DNA from: Oscillospiraceae bacterium
Lineage (GTDB): Bacteria > Bacillota > Clostridia > Oscillospirales > Oscillospiraceae
Length of the DNA stretch: 38,158 nucleotides
NCBI GenBank assembly: GCA_031264545.1
Contig: JAISDV010000055.1
Span: 1 to 38,158 of the forward strand
Reading direction: 5' to 3'
Under the pieces are notes generated by a model, which had not been told where the DNA came from, searched no databases, and worked only from the letters and a program-made list of their open reading frames with translations. The translations under genes and the position numbers were made by a program. This document shows, piece by piece, positions 7,683-17,386 of this stretch (position 1 is its first letter; every line of letters starts with the position of its first letter).

Positions 7683-7967
7683 ATGGTTATCTGCAATTGC
7701 CTTTTCACCAGCGAGACGACCGACATGAAAGATTTTTACCCGATCCTTTGCAGCGAGGGGCTTGTCGAAGGCTCCCGCGCCGACAAGGGAAACATCCTGT
7801 ATGATTTCTACATCAGCGCCGACGACCCAAAGCGCATGATGCTCATCGAAAAATGGGAGAGCATCGACGACCTGCAGGCACATTCCGAAACCGAGCTTTT
7901 CCAGAAATTCCGTCCCGTCTGCAAAGCGAGCGGCGTCAGAACCAAGCTTGCGATGTACGAGGAATAG
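7683..7967 (+). CDS. Small ABM-domain (antibiotic biosynthesis monooxygenase-fold) protein
   Basis: 94 aa; MMLIEKWESIDDLQAHSET...F pattern typical of the YgiN/ABM dimeric alpha-beta fold; RBS ggagg. Confidence 0.65.
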   Translation: MVICNCLFTSETTDMKDFYPILCSEGLVEGSRADKGNILYDFYISADDPKRMMLIEKWESIDDLQAHSETELFQKFRPVCKASGVRTKLAMYEE

Positions 7968-7994
7968 CGTCAAGCACCGCGGCGGCACAGCGTC

Positions 7995-8042
7995 CGCGCA
8001 GCAAAAGAGCGGGGCCCGATGGCCCCGCTCTTTTGCTGCGCG
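7995..8042. terminator. Bidirectional terminator between convergent genes
   Basis: cgcgcagcaaaagagcggggcc cgat ggccccgctcttttgctgcgcg, perfect 22-bp arms, 4-nt loop. Confidence 0.85.
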
Positions 8043-8047
8043 AACTG

Positions 8048-9943
8048 TCAGTATCCGAACCCTTCGCCGGTAACGGCCGCTTTCTCGCCGGTCGTGATCT
8101 CGCGGCTCTCGCCCATGGTGCTGAGCGCGATCCCGGTGTTTTCCGTGACCCACGCGGCAGAACGCGCGGCGCTCCGCGTGAGCGTGGTATAAAAGTGGTC
8201 GAACGCGTAGCCGCCGTCGCTCCTGCGCTGTGAGACGGCGAAATTGAAGGTGCAGTCATACACGCCGCTGTAATACGCGTCGTCTGTAACGAGCCAGATC
8301 TTGCCGAGATAGCCGTCGTCAATGTCGGGAACGATGCAGTCCGTATACAGCGCGTAAGCCTGCTCCGCGCTCAGCCAGTACTCGCTGTACTCGCCCGTCT
8401 CTTTGTCAAAGTAGTTGAGGAAGGCGTCCGAGATGGCGCCGGGGGTAACCGGTATCGAGATGTTCTTGCGGTCATTGACCGCCTCGGGGACATTCAGCAG
8501 CGCGTTCAGCTCGTCAACCGTCGTCCCTGAGCTGAGGAAAATCGTGTAATTCCTGGAAAGCGTACGCGCGTCCTTATAAAAATATGTGATTTGAACACCG
8601 TAGGCGGGGGACAGATCAAAACCGGCGGCTTTACGCTCGTTTATGTCCTTTTGGGCAATGATCTCTCCGTGCAGGGCGATCAGAGCCCCGATATTATCCG
8701 CTTGTTCGAAATTCACCGATTGCCCGTTGCAGGATACCGATACGCGCTCCAGCCTGTCCGCAGCCGGAAGCTTTCGTTCGATCCCGAAAACATCGAACTC
8801 GCCGCAGAACATCAGCGCGGCGATGATAACGGCGGCGGCGCCCAGATGCAGCCAATTTTTCCGGTTGAAAACGCGGAGGGTCTTCCGCATCAGCATCTCG
8901 GCGGCAAAATAGCCGACGAAAGCGCCGAACAGCATAAACAGCAGCATGTAGACCATGCGCGCAATGCCGTAGGTCTCAGAGCCGAAGACGGCCGTGTATA
9001 TCAAAAGACCGATCACAAGCGCGCAGCCGAAGCTCAGGCAATACTTGAAAACCGGCTTGAGTGGCTTGACCGCGACGACGTCGCCGGCCGTCTCCATGCG
9101 GCGGCGCCTGATCAGCTGCACCGCGGCCAGAGCGCAGAACAGGCCGGCGGCGCCATAGCAGATGAGGGCCGTCCAGCCGTCGTAAAAGCAGCCGATCTCA
9201 ACGCTTCCGCCATCCGCAAGCCTCTCCAGAATCCCCCGCACGGACGTTCTGTCGAGGATATGCACCGGGGGAGAAAGCGGCGACAAAACAAGGCTGCCAC
9301 GCACACTGACACCGTAAATAAACAGACTCATAGCGGTCCGGACAAGGTATTCCACCACATACACCGTAAAGTTCAGCACGGCGTATACCAGCGGCAGCAC
9401 GAGCACATGCCCGGTCAGGCTCGCGCAGAGCGCGGCAAAGCCGAAATAAAACAGCCCGAAAAGGCAGGTCATCGCGAACCACTGGAGGACGAAGCCGGCC
9501 AGGGCGGGAAGCCCGTAGGCCGAGACGACGCCTATGGTCACGAGGGCGATAACGGCGTTGCCCGCGAACAGCCAGAACAGCCCGGAGCCGAACAGCGAAA
9601 GGAAAACGCCCTCGCGCCTGATCGGCAGGGAGCAGTACATTGAAACGCTGCGCGCGGTATAAAGATAGCTGAAAGCGGCCATCGCGAGGATAAGCGCGAA
9701 ACCGGCGGACAGGATGAGCCCGCCGTACAGGCCGGCCTCGAGAATGTTCTGTCCGGCCCGGGCGAGCAGGACCCGCAGATTCCCGCCTAAGAAATCGTCG
9801 ATAAGATAATATTGAAGATTGTTGGCCGTCGCGACGGGCAGAACAACGAGCCAGACGGCGACATATGCCGCCAAAATCGGCCAGAAGCGCCTGGGAAGCT
9901 CAAAAAACAAGGTCCTGTTAAAGAATGATGTCTTTGATTTCAT
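8048..9943 (-). CDS. ABC-2-type transporter permease
   Basis: Polytopic membrane protein; start taken at MKSKTSFFNRTLFFELPRRFWP with upstream gggaggcgag RBS; overlaps the end of the ATPase gene. Confidence 0.75.
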   Translation of the reverse strand: MKSKTSFFNRTLFFELPRRFWPILAAYVAVWLVVLPVATANNLQYYLIDDFLGGNLRVLLARAGQNILEAGLYGGLILSAGFALILAMAAFSYLYTARSVSMYCSLPIRREGVFLSLFGSGLFWLFAGNAVIALVTIGVVSAYGLPALAGFVLQWFAMTCLFGLFYFGFAALCASLTGHVLVLPLVYAVLNFTVYVVEYLVRTAMSLFIYGVSVRGSLVLSPLSPPVHILDRTSVRGILERLADGGSVEIGCFYDGWTALICYGAAGLFCALAAVQLIRRRRMETAGDVVAVKPLKPVFKYCLSFGCALVIGLLIYTAVFGSETYGIARMVYMLLFMLFGAFVGYFAAEMLMRKTLRVFNRKNWLHLGAAAVIIAALMFCGEFDVFGIERKLPAADRLERVSVSCNGQSVNFEQADNIGALIALHGEIIAQKDINERKAAGFDLSPAYGVQITYFYKDARTLSRNYTIFLSSGTTVDELNALLNVPEAVNDRKNISIPVTPGAISDAFLNYFDKETGEYSEYWLSAEQAYALYTDCIVPDIDDGYLGKIWLVTDDAYYSGVYDCTFNFAVSQRRSDGGYAFDHFYTTLTRSAARSAAWVTENTGIALSTMGESREITTGEKAAVTGEGFGY

Positions 9944-10811
9944 AGTGCTCGCCTCCCAGCTCATAAATGAATATTTCCTCAAGTGTCAGGGGTATAACGT
10001 CCATAAACAGCGGCTCGCGGGTGGCGAGCTTATTCGTGATCTCCTCGCGGCTGCCCCGGACAATGATCGTCTGCAGCCGGCCTGTGCTGCCGCGATGCAA
10101 GACCTGCAGGTCCTCCGGCAGCTCTTCGCCGTCCGGCAGGGCGAGCTGTACCTTCGCGATATTGTCCTGCAGGTCGGAGAGCCTGCGTTCCAGCAGGAGC
10201 CGGCCGCGGTGCATGATCCCGACGTGGTCGCAGACGTCCTCCAGCTCGCGGAGATTGTGTGAGGAGACGAGAACGGTCGTCCCGTTTTCCGCGACGTCCG
10301 CCATCAGGATGCTCCAGACCTGGCGGCGCATCACGGGGTCAAGTCCGTCCACGGGCTCGTCCAGCACCAGCACCCGCGGGCACATGGAAACGGTCAGCCG
10401 GAAGGCCGCCTGCTTCTGCATACCCTTGGAAAGACTGCGCATTTTGGCGTTTTCATTCAGGTCAAAGGCCTGGCGCAGCTTTTCAAAGCGCTCGGTCGAA
10501 AAGCCGGGGCAGACGCCCTTATAAAATTTCATCATATCCCTGAGCGTGGCCTGTGTGAAAAAAAACACGTCGTCGGGGATATACGCGATATCCTTTTTGA
10601 CCGCCGGGTTTTCAAAAACCGGCTGGCCGTTTACGAGGACCTCGCCCTCGTCCTGGCGGAAAATGCCGGTGATATGGCGGATAATGGTCGATTTTCCCGC
10701 GCCGTTCGGCCCGACCAGACCATAGATCGCGCCCTGCGGAACATGCAGAGAGAGCTTATTCAGCGCCGTAAAGCCCTCAAAGGTCTTAACGACGTTTTTG
10801 ACCTCTATCAT
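9918..10811 (-). CDS. ABC transporter ATP-binding protein
   Basis: 297 aa; Walker A GPNGAGKST, signature LSKGMQKQ, Walker B VLVLDEPVDGLDP. Confidence 0.9.
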   Translation of the reverse strand: MIEVKNVVKTFEGFTALNKLSLHVPQGAIYGLVGPNGAGKSTIIRHITGIFRQDEGEVLVNGQPVFENPAVKKDIAYIPDDVFFFTQATLRDMMKFYKGVCPGFSTERFEKLRQAFDLNENAKMRSLSKGMQKQAAFRLTVSMCPRVLVLDEPVDGLDPVMRRQVWSILMADVAENGTTVLVSSHNLRELEDVCDHVGIMHRGRLLLERRLSDLQDNIAKVQLALPDGEELPEDLQVLHRGSTGRLQTIIVRGSREEITNKLATREPLFMDVIPLTLEEIFIYELGGEHYEIKDIIL

Positions 10812-11182
10812 ACCTTTCCCTCCTTTTTAACAAAATCCATGATATGCGCGCAAAGCGTCTCCGCCGTCACGCCAAGATGCAGAATTTCGGCCGCCGCCGC
10901 GTCGAGCTGCCCGAAAAGCTGGGTCTTCCGGAGCTGCAGCGCCTCCTGGCATTCACTGACAAAGCTGCCTTTTCCGGATACGGAATAAACATAGCCTTCG
11001 GCTTCCAGCTCTCTGTACGCCCTCTGTATCGTGTTCGGGTTGATTGCGAGCTGAGCCGCAAGGTCGCGGACGGAGGGGATCTTTTCATCCGCTTTTATCG
11101 CGCCCGCTATGATCGCCCGGCGCAGGCTGTCCCTGACCTGTTCGTAAATGGGACGCGGATCTCTGTAATTGATTGTGAACAA
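10808..11182 (-). CDS. GntR-family transcriptional regulator, YtrA-like subfamily
   Basis: 124 aa; PIYEQVRDSLRRAIIAGAIKADEKIPSVRDLAAQLAINPNTIQRAYRELEAEGYVYSVSGKGSFV; 4-bp overlap with ABC ATPase. Confidence 0.9.
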   Translation of the reverse strand: MFTINYRDPRPIYEQVRDSLRRAIIAGAIKADEKIPSVRDLAAQLAINPNTIQRAYRELEAEGYVYSVSGKGSFVSECQEALQLRKTQLFGQLDAAAAEILHLGVTAETLCAHIMDFVKKEGKV

Positions 11183-11209
11183 ACAAGCACCCCCAAGACC
11201 GAATTCATC

Positions 11210-11230
11210 TGTACTACTTGTGCTAATACA
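11210..11230. promoter_or_regulatory. Candidate operator dyad upstream of GntR-ABC operon
   Basis: tgtacta-cttgtgc-taataca, imperfect palindrome (one mismatch per arm). Confidence 0.4.
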
Positions 11231-11470
11231 CTAAATGTATGACAATTTGCGGAAAAAGTCAAGTCTTTTTTCCGGCCTTTTTTCTGGCCGGACCGCCGTC
11301 CTTATCTGATACGCGTAAAATACGCGTTAAATGAGAACCTTCACTCTTCAAACCTGAATTCAAGTTCTCATTGCACAGCGCGGAAACTTGCGCTATAATA
11401 AGGACTCGAATCTACCATACCGGTTCTTATGGATTACGCGCGCCGGGCGCGCGGCGGAGGCTTGTTTTGT

Positions 11471-13396
11471 ATGAATTATGACGCCGGAAACTGTGACGTC
11501 GCGGTCATCGGTGCGGGTCACGCGGGGATCGAGGCCGCGCTCGCCTGTGCCCGCATGGGGCTCGACACGGCGCTCTTCACAATAAATCTCGATACCTGCG
11601 GCAATATGCCCTGCAATCCGGCCATCGGCGGCACGGGCAAGGGCCAGCTCGTGCGCGAGCTGGATGCGCTCGGCGGCGAGATGGCCGTCGCGGCGGACGG
11701 GGCCTGCATCCAGTACCGGATGCTGAATCTCGGGAAAGGCCCCGCGGTGCATTCCCTCCGCGCTCAGGCGGACAGGCGCAAATATCAGAGTTTGATGAAG
11801 CACACGCTGGAGCTGCAGGACAGGCTCCGCGTCAAGCAGGCGGAAATCGTCGAAATCGGCGCGGAAAACGGCGCGGTATCCTTCGTGCGGACGCACAACG
11901 GCGCGCGGTATCTCTGCAGGGCGGCCATCGTCTGCACCGGGACTTATCTCAGGGGACGGGTGATTGTCGGTGATAGTCTGCGCGAATCGGGACCGGACGG
12001 GGTCGCGGCGGCCGGCCCGCTCAGCGCCTGTCTCGGGACGCTCGGCCTGAGCCTTCGGCGCTTCAAAACCGGCACGCCGCCGCGCGTCAACCGCAGGACG
12101 GTCGATTTTTCAAAAATGACGCTTCAGCCGGGCGACGAAACGATCGTGCCCTTTTCTTTCCGGACTTCGCATGCGCTGGAAAACCGCGCGGTCTGCTACC
12201 TGACCTATACCAACGTGCATACGCACGAGATCATCCGGCGGAACCTCCGCCGCAGCCCGCTGTTCAGCGGGGTGATAGCGGGCGTCGGCCCGCGTTACTG
12301 CCCGTCGATCGAGGACAAGGTCGTCCGTTTTGCCGATAAAACGCGTCATCAGCTCTTTATCGAGCCAATGGGGCTGGACACGGAGGAGCTCTATATTCAG
12401 GGCCTCTCGTCCTCACTGCCTGAGGATGTGCAGACCGAAATGCTGCATACGATCCCGGGTCTGGAGCGGGCGGAGATCACGCGGCCGGCCTATGCCATCG
12501 AATACGACTGCGTCGATCCGACGGAGCTTTACGCGACGCTGGAGACGAAGAAAATCCCGGGGCTTTACGGCGCGGGCCAGTTCAACGGCTCCTCCGGCTA
12601 TGAGGAAGCCGCGGCTCAGGGCCTTATCGCCGGCGTCAACGCCGCTTTGAAGCTTCGGGGCGAGGAACCGCTCATCCTTCGCCGGAGCGACGGCTATATC
12701 GGCACGCTTATTGACGACCTTGTGACCAAGGGCACGAACGAGCCCTACCGTATGATGACCTCGCGCGCGGAATACAGGCTCCTGCTCAGGCAGGACAACG
12801 CCGATCTCCGGCTGTCGCACTACGGCCTGCGCGTCGGCCTGGTGTCCGAAGCGCGGCACGCCGCCGTACTTGAAAAATATGCCGCCGTGGCGCGAGAGCT
12901 TGAGCGGCTGGAAAGCAGCTTTGTCCCGCCGTCCGAGGCGCTCGGCGCGCTGTTGCTCGGAAAGGAAACCCCGCCCCCGGCATCGGGCATCAGCCTGGCC
13001 GCCCTGATCCGGCGGCCGCAGATCGGTTACGACGAGCTGGCGCCCTTCGACAGAGCGCGGCCGCGGCTTCCCCGCGCCGTGACCGAGCAGGTGGAAATAC
13101 AGCTCAAATACGCCGGTTATATCGACCGGCAGCTCCGGCAGATCAAGGCGTTTACCCGGATGGAGAGCCGCCGGCTGCCCGAGGACATCGACTACGGCGC
13201 GGTGCGGGGCCTCCGCACAGAAGCCAGACAGAAGCTCGGGAAAATCAGGCCCGCAAGCTTCGGGCAGGCGGGACGCATTTCCGGCGTTTCCCCCGCGGAC
13301 CTCGCCGCGCTCATGGTCTATACCGAAAGCCGGGAGCCGGAGCGGGCGGAGAAAGCCCAGACCCCGGCGGGGAGACAGGGACCTCAGCCAAGCTGA
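11471..13396 (+). CDS. mnmG: tRNA uridine 5-carboxymethylaminomethyl modification enzyme MnmG (GidA)
   Basis: [95 protein letters not shown]; start at M15 of listed ORF. Confidence 0.95.
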   Translation: MNYDAGNCDVAVIGAGHAGIEAALACARMGLDTALFTINLDTCGNMPCNPAIGGTGKGQLVRELDALGGEMAVAADGACIQYRMLNLGKGPAVHSLRAQADRRKYQSLMKHTLELQDRLRVKQAEIVEIGAENGAVSFVRTHNGARYLCRAAIVCTGTYLRGRVIVGDSLRESGPDGVAAAGPLSACLGTLGLSLRRFKTGTPPRVNRRTVDFSKMTLQPGDETIVPFSFRTSHALENRAVCYLTYTNVHTHEIIRRNLRRSPLFSGVIAGVGPRYCPSIEDKVVRFADKTRHQLFIEPMGLDTEELYIQGLSSSLPEDVQTEMLHTIPGLERAEITRPAYAIEYDCVDPTELYATLETKKIPGLYGAGQFNGSSGYEEAAAQGLIAGVNAALKLRGEEPLILRRSDGYIGTLIDDLVTKGTNEPYRMMTSRAEYRLLLRQDNADLRLSHYGLRVGLVSEARHAAVLEKYAAVARELERLESSFVPPSEALGALLLGKETPPPASGISLAALIRRPQIGYDELAPFDRARPRLPRAVTEQVEIQLKYAGYIDRQLRQIKAFTRMESRRLPEDIDYGAVRGLRTEARQKLGKIRPASFGQAGRISGVSPADLAALMVYTESREPERAEKAQTPAGRQGPQPS

Positions 13397-13404
13397 CATC
13401 CCGC

Positions 13405-13436
13405 AAAAAAGCGGCGTCCCTTAACGCCGCTTTTTT
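13405..13436. terminator. Bidirectional terminator between mnmG and metG
   Basis: aaaaaagcggcgt cccttа-type loop acgccgctttttt; 13-nt arms with A/T tracts on both sides. Confidence 0.88.
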
Positions 13437-13462
13437 ACCTGTTATCAGACCGGTTTGTCTCC

Positions 13463-15391
13463 TCAGCAGATGATCGCGCCGGCAGGCACGGCGTCGTCCA
13501 GCATGAGCAGATCGAGCCGGCCGTCCTTCTCGGCGGACAGGAGCATGCCGTCGGACGCCTCGCCCATCATCCTGCGCGGCGGCAGGTTCGTGCAGGCGAC
13601 GACGGTTTTTCCGATAAGCGCCTCGGGCTTATAGAAGTTCGCGATACCGGAGAAGATCCGGCGCTCGGTTCCCGAGCCGTCGTCGAGCCGGAATTTCAGG
13701 AGCTTTTCGGATTTTTTGACCGTTTCGCAGGCAAGCACCTTGCAGACCGTCAGGCGCACCTTCGCAAATTCATCAATCGTGATCGGCGCGGCCTCCGGAA
13801 GCGCCTCCGCCTCCGCCGGGGCGCAAAGCGTTTCAAGATACCGCAGCTCCTTTTCGAGATCAATGCGCGGAAAGAGCGTTTCACCCCTGGTAACCGAAAC
13901 ATCCGCGGGCAGCGCGCCGAACACGGCGGCGCTGTCCCAGCTTTTCGCGCGCTCGGGCGTCCCGGTCTGGACAAAGGCCCTGGCGCAGCTCTCAGGCGTG
14001 AAAGGCTGGAGCAGGATGGTCGCGATACGGATCGTCTCGAGCAGGTTATACATGACGGACGCGAGCCGCGGCTTTTTCGCCGTGTCCCTGGCGAGCACCC
14101 AGGGGGTGGTTTCGTCGATATACTTGTTGGCGCGGGAGATGACCTTAAAGACCGCAAGCAGCGCGGACTGGGGCATAAAGCCGTCCATGTCCCGCGCATA
14201 AAGCCCGCGCAGGGCGCCGGCCATGCCGACGAGCTCGCTGTCGGCGGGGTCCGCCTCACGTTCCGCGGGAAGCCGTCCGCCGAAATACTTCAGGACCATC
14301 GCGACCGTGCGGGAAAGCAGATTGCCGTAATCGTTGGCGAGGTCCGCGTTGATCCGGTTTATCAGGGCTTCGTTTGAAAAGCTGCCGTCGGAGCCGAGCG
14401 GGAACTCGCGCATCAGGAAATAGCGCAGGCTGTCCACGCCGTAGCGCTGCGACAGCAGATAGGGATCGACGACATTCCCCTTGGATTTGCTCATTTTACC
14501 GCCGTCCATCAGCAGCCAGCCGTGGCCGTAGACCTTTTTCGGCATCGGCAGCGCCAGGCTCATGAGCACGGCCGGCCAGATAATTGCGTGGAAGCGCACG
14601 ATTTCCTTGCCGACCATGTGGACGGCCGGCCAGTATTTGCCGAAATCCCCGTATCGGTCATTATCGTAGCCGAGCGCGGTGATATAGTTTGAAAGCGCGT
14701 CGATCCAGACGTATACGACATGTCCGGGATCGAAGTCGACGGGGATTCCCCAGGTAAAGCTCGTGCGCGAGACGCAGAGGTCCTCCAGCCCCGGCTTGAT
14801 GAAATTGTTGATCATTTCATTGACACGGGAGACCGGCTCGAGGAAGCCGGGGGTTTCAAGCAGGGCCTGAACCCTGCCGGCATAGCTTGAGAGCCTGAAA
14901 AAATAGGCCTCCTCCTCCGCGTCGCGGACCTCGCGCCCGCAGTCGGGACACCTGCCCGCCGCAAGCTGGCTCTCCGTCCAGAAGCTCTCGCAGGGCGTAC
15001 AGTACTTGCCCTTGTAGGCGCCCTTGTAAATGTCGCCCTTATCGTACAGCTTCCTGAAAATTTTCTGGATCGCCGAGACATGGTAATCGTCCGTCGTGCG
15101 GATGAAGCGGTCGTTTGAGATGTTCATGAGCTTCCACAAGTCGCGGATGCCGCCCTTGCCCTCGACGATCTCGTCGACGAAGCGTTTGGGCGAAACGCCC
15201 TCTGCCCTGGCCTTCTCCTCAATCTTCTGCCCATGCTCGTCCGTGCCGGTGAGGAACAGTACATCATAGCCGCACATTCGCTTATAGCGGGCAAGCGTGT
15301 CCGTCGCAACGGTGCAGTAAGCGTGCCCGATATGCAGCTTATCCGACGGGTAGTAAATCGGGGTGGTGATGTAGAACGTTCCTTTATGCAT
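13463..15391 (-). CDS. metG: Methionyl-tRNA synthetase with C-terminal tRNA-binding domain
   Basis: FYITTPIYYPSDKLHIGHAY, CTPCESFWTESQL/CPDCG, KMSKSKGNVVDP; C-terminal FAKVRLTVCKVLACETVKKSEKLLKF domain; start at M10 with aggaggcaacacc RBS. Confidence 0.95.
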   Translation of the reverse strand: MHKGTFYITTPIYYPSDKLHIGHAYCTVATDTLARYKRMCGYDVLFLTGTDEHGQKIEEKARAEGVSPKRFVDEIVEGKGGIRDLWKLMNISNDRFIRTTDDYHVSAIQKIFRKLYDKGDIYKGAYKGKYCTPCESFWTESQLAAGRCPDCGREVRDAEEEAYFFRLSSYAGRVQALLETPGFLEPVSRVNEMINNFIKPGLEDLCVSRTSFTWGIPVDFDPGHVVYVWIDALSNYITALGYDNDRYGDFGKYWPAVHMVGKEIVRFHAIIWPAVLMSLALPMPKKVYGHGWLLMDGGKMSKSKGNVVDPYLLSQRYGVDSLRYFLMREFPLGSDGSFSNEALINRINADLANDYGNLLSRTVAMVLKYFGGRLPAEREADPADSELVGMAGALRGLYARDMDGFMPQSALLAVFKVISRANKYIDETTPWVLARDTAKKPRLASVMYNLLETIRIATILLQPFTPESCARAFVQTGTPERAKSWDSAAVFGALPADVSVTRGETLFPRIDLEKELRYLETLCAPAEAEALPEAAPITIDEFAKVRLTVCKVLACETVKKSEKLLKFRLDDGSGTERRIFSGIANFYKPEALIGKTVVACTNLPPRRMMGEASDGMLLSAEKDGRLDLLMLDDAVPAGAIIC

Positions 15392-15484
15392 GGTGTTGCC
15401 TCCTATTATCCGGCACAAGCGAGTTCTTGACTCCCGCGTGTGCGCCGTGTCAGAAAAATCGCGTCAGGGCCAGCGGCTCCGCTG

Positions 15485-17293
15485 TCAAACGTCCGCGTTG
15501 GAAACAGGCTCCCCCGTATCCGCATCGGGCGATGGCGCGACCGGCTGGCTGGGAATTGGCGTCGCCGTTGGCGCCGGTGTGTCGGTGGGCGCCGGCGTGT
15601 CGGTGGGTATCGTCGTGGGTGCCGGCGTGTCGCTCGGAGAGGGCGAGGGAGACGGGCTGGGGGACGGAGTGGGATCGACATGGTAGTAATAACGGCTCGC
15701 CGCTTCCTTCGTTTTGCTGATGAGATTACCGTCCCTGTCATAGACAGAGCGGTAGGATTGCGCGCCGTAGCCGTCAGCAAGCTGCCAGGTCTCCGAGCTC
15801 ATCTCAACGCGGATGCCTTCCGGATTTGAACCAAGGATTTGAACGGCTACGGTATTTTGCGCCTTATCAACAAAAGAAAGTATTTTGATCGGATACTCAC
15901 CATTGTTCTTAAATCTGAAATCCGGGGAGGGCCAGCTGACGGTGGCGTCCAGTCCGGCAGGCAGATAAGCTACGCCGAAATAATGGCAGAGCCGCGAGGT
16001 AATCTCAAGATTGGACAACAGCGTGCAGTAATACAGGGTCGAGGAAACCTGGCAGATACCGCCGCCGATCTCCTGCACGACCTGGCCGCCGGAATAAGCG
16101 CCGGCCGCCTGATAACCGGCTGCCGCGGTTCTCTGGCCGAGGGTCAGGTTATAGGAAAACTCCTCGCCGGGATTCAGGACGACGCCGTTGATCGCCGCCG
16201 CGGCTTTTGTTATGTTGTTGATACGGGCGGCGGAGCTTCCGGCAAGCGTGGTGCTCTTCTGTGCGAGCGTATCGGCAAAGAGCAGGGCATTGAGCCTTTC
16301 GGTCGTGAGCTCCGGCTCCTCAAGTATAAACGGAATAATGACCTTGTCGCCGTTCCGCGCCTCGTTCCAGAGCGTTTCAGCCGCCGCAATATCGAAGCTT
16401 CTGCCCGCCACATGCTGAGTGGCCTGCCTGGTTTCGGGGTCGTACTGCGCGTTGACAGGCTCCGCAAACACCGTGTCGTAAAGCGCCTGAAGGTCCAGCT
16501 CGTCTGTGTCGGAGTTCCCGGCAGGCTCCGCGTCGGATCTGATCGGCGCGTAATCGCCGGCCAGCAGCGCGTCCCTGAGCGTTCCATAGAGCTTGTCGGA
16601 ATCAATTTTGACAACGCTTGCGCCCTTAATGGCCGAAATGCTGTCCTCTCCGATCGTAATGCTCGACTCCATGAGTGCGAGGCGCGCCGCCTTAACGCCC
16701 GAATCGATTTTTTCCCTGAGGTAAGCTTCATCCAGCTTTTCCGGGTCCGTGGCGTTAAGTGCCATACCGGAAACGGCGCACTTTATGTAGTTGAACGCGT
16801 TTGCAAGGTAGGAGTCGCCGCGGCAGCTTTCATAGGCGTAGACTGCCGCTTCCGGCGCACTGAGATAAGCGCCCGCTTCTCTGGCGCTGAGTATCAGCTC
16901 GGTGCCGGCGGGCAGGGAAACGGCGAGCGTCCTGTCTTCCTCGGCGCCTATGCCGTTGGCGGCGAGCGCCTCCGCGGCCTTATCGACCGTCAGCCCCGCG
17001 AGGCTTATGCCTTCCATGCTGACATGCGGAAAAATCGTGTCCAGTCCGTTCGCATATGCGCCGAGCCCGAGCAGCCCGGCAAGAACGGCGGCAAAAACGG
17101 CGGCGGCGATGATGACGGCCCTTTTGCCGGACTTGCCTCCGCGCTTTGGCGCTTCGGCCCTTTCAGCGCGCGCAGGCCGCGCCGGCCTGGCAGACGCGCT
17201 CCGAACGGACGCTGCCGCGCTGCCGCGTGACCGCAGGGTTTCGCGCCCTTCCGTATGGCTGTGATTGCTCGGCCTTTCGCTTACTAGTTTCAT
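15485..17293 (-). CDS. VanW-family protein with N-terminal TM, PG-binding-like repeats and Pro/Thr/Ser-rich C-terminal tail
   Basis: GVVLNPGEEFSYNLTLGQRTAAAGYQAAGAYSGGQVVQEIGGGICQVSSTLYYCTLLSNLEITSR VanW signature; tail PSPSPSPSPSPSDTPAPTTIPTDTPAPTDTPAPT. Confidence 0.85.
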   Translation of the reverse strand: MKLVSERPSNHSHTEGRETLRSRGSAAASVRSASARPARPARAERAEAPKRGGKSGKRAVIIAAAVFAAVLAGLLGLGAYANGLDTIFPHVSMEGISLAGLTVDKAAEALAANGIGAEEDRTLAVSLPAGTELILSAREAGAYLSAPEAAVYAYESCRGDSYLANAFNYIKCAVSGMALNATDPEKLDEAYLREKIDSGVKAARLALMESSITIGEDSISAIKGASVVKIDSDKLYGTLRDALLAGDYAPIRSDAEPAGNSDTDELDLQALYDTVFAEPVNAQYDPETRQATQHVAGRSFDIAAAETLWNEARNGDKVIIPFILEEPELTTERLNALLFADTLAQKSTTLAGSSAARINNITKAAAAINGVVLNPGEEFSYNLTLGQRTAAAGYQAAGAYSGGQVVQEIGGGICQVSSTLYYCTLLSNLEITSRLCHYFGVAYLPAGLDATVSWPSPDFRFKNNGEYPIKILSFVDKAQNTVAVQILGSNPEGIRVEMSSETWQLADGYGAQSYRSVYDRDGNLISKTKEAASRYYYHVDPTPSPSPSPSPSPSDTPAPTTIPTDTPAPTDTPAPTATPIPSQPVAPSPDADTGEPVSNADV

Positions 17294-17386
17294 GTTGTCC
17301 GCCTCCCCTTAATCGCGTGCCGTGATATGTTTTTATATTTTCCCGGTTTGGGGCTTCCTATCCGAAACTTGCCCGGCTGCCCGGCA

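Noticed and set aside
8591-9643. 350-aa plus-strand ORF
   Set aside because: Antisense to ABC permease, Gln/Arg/His-rich shadow composition.
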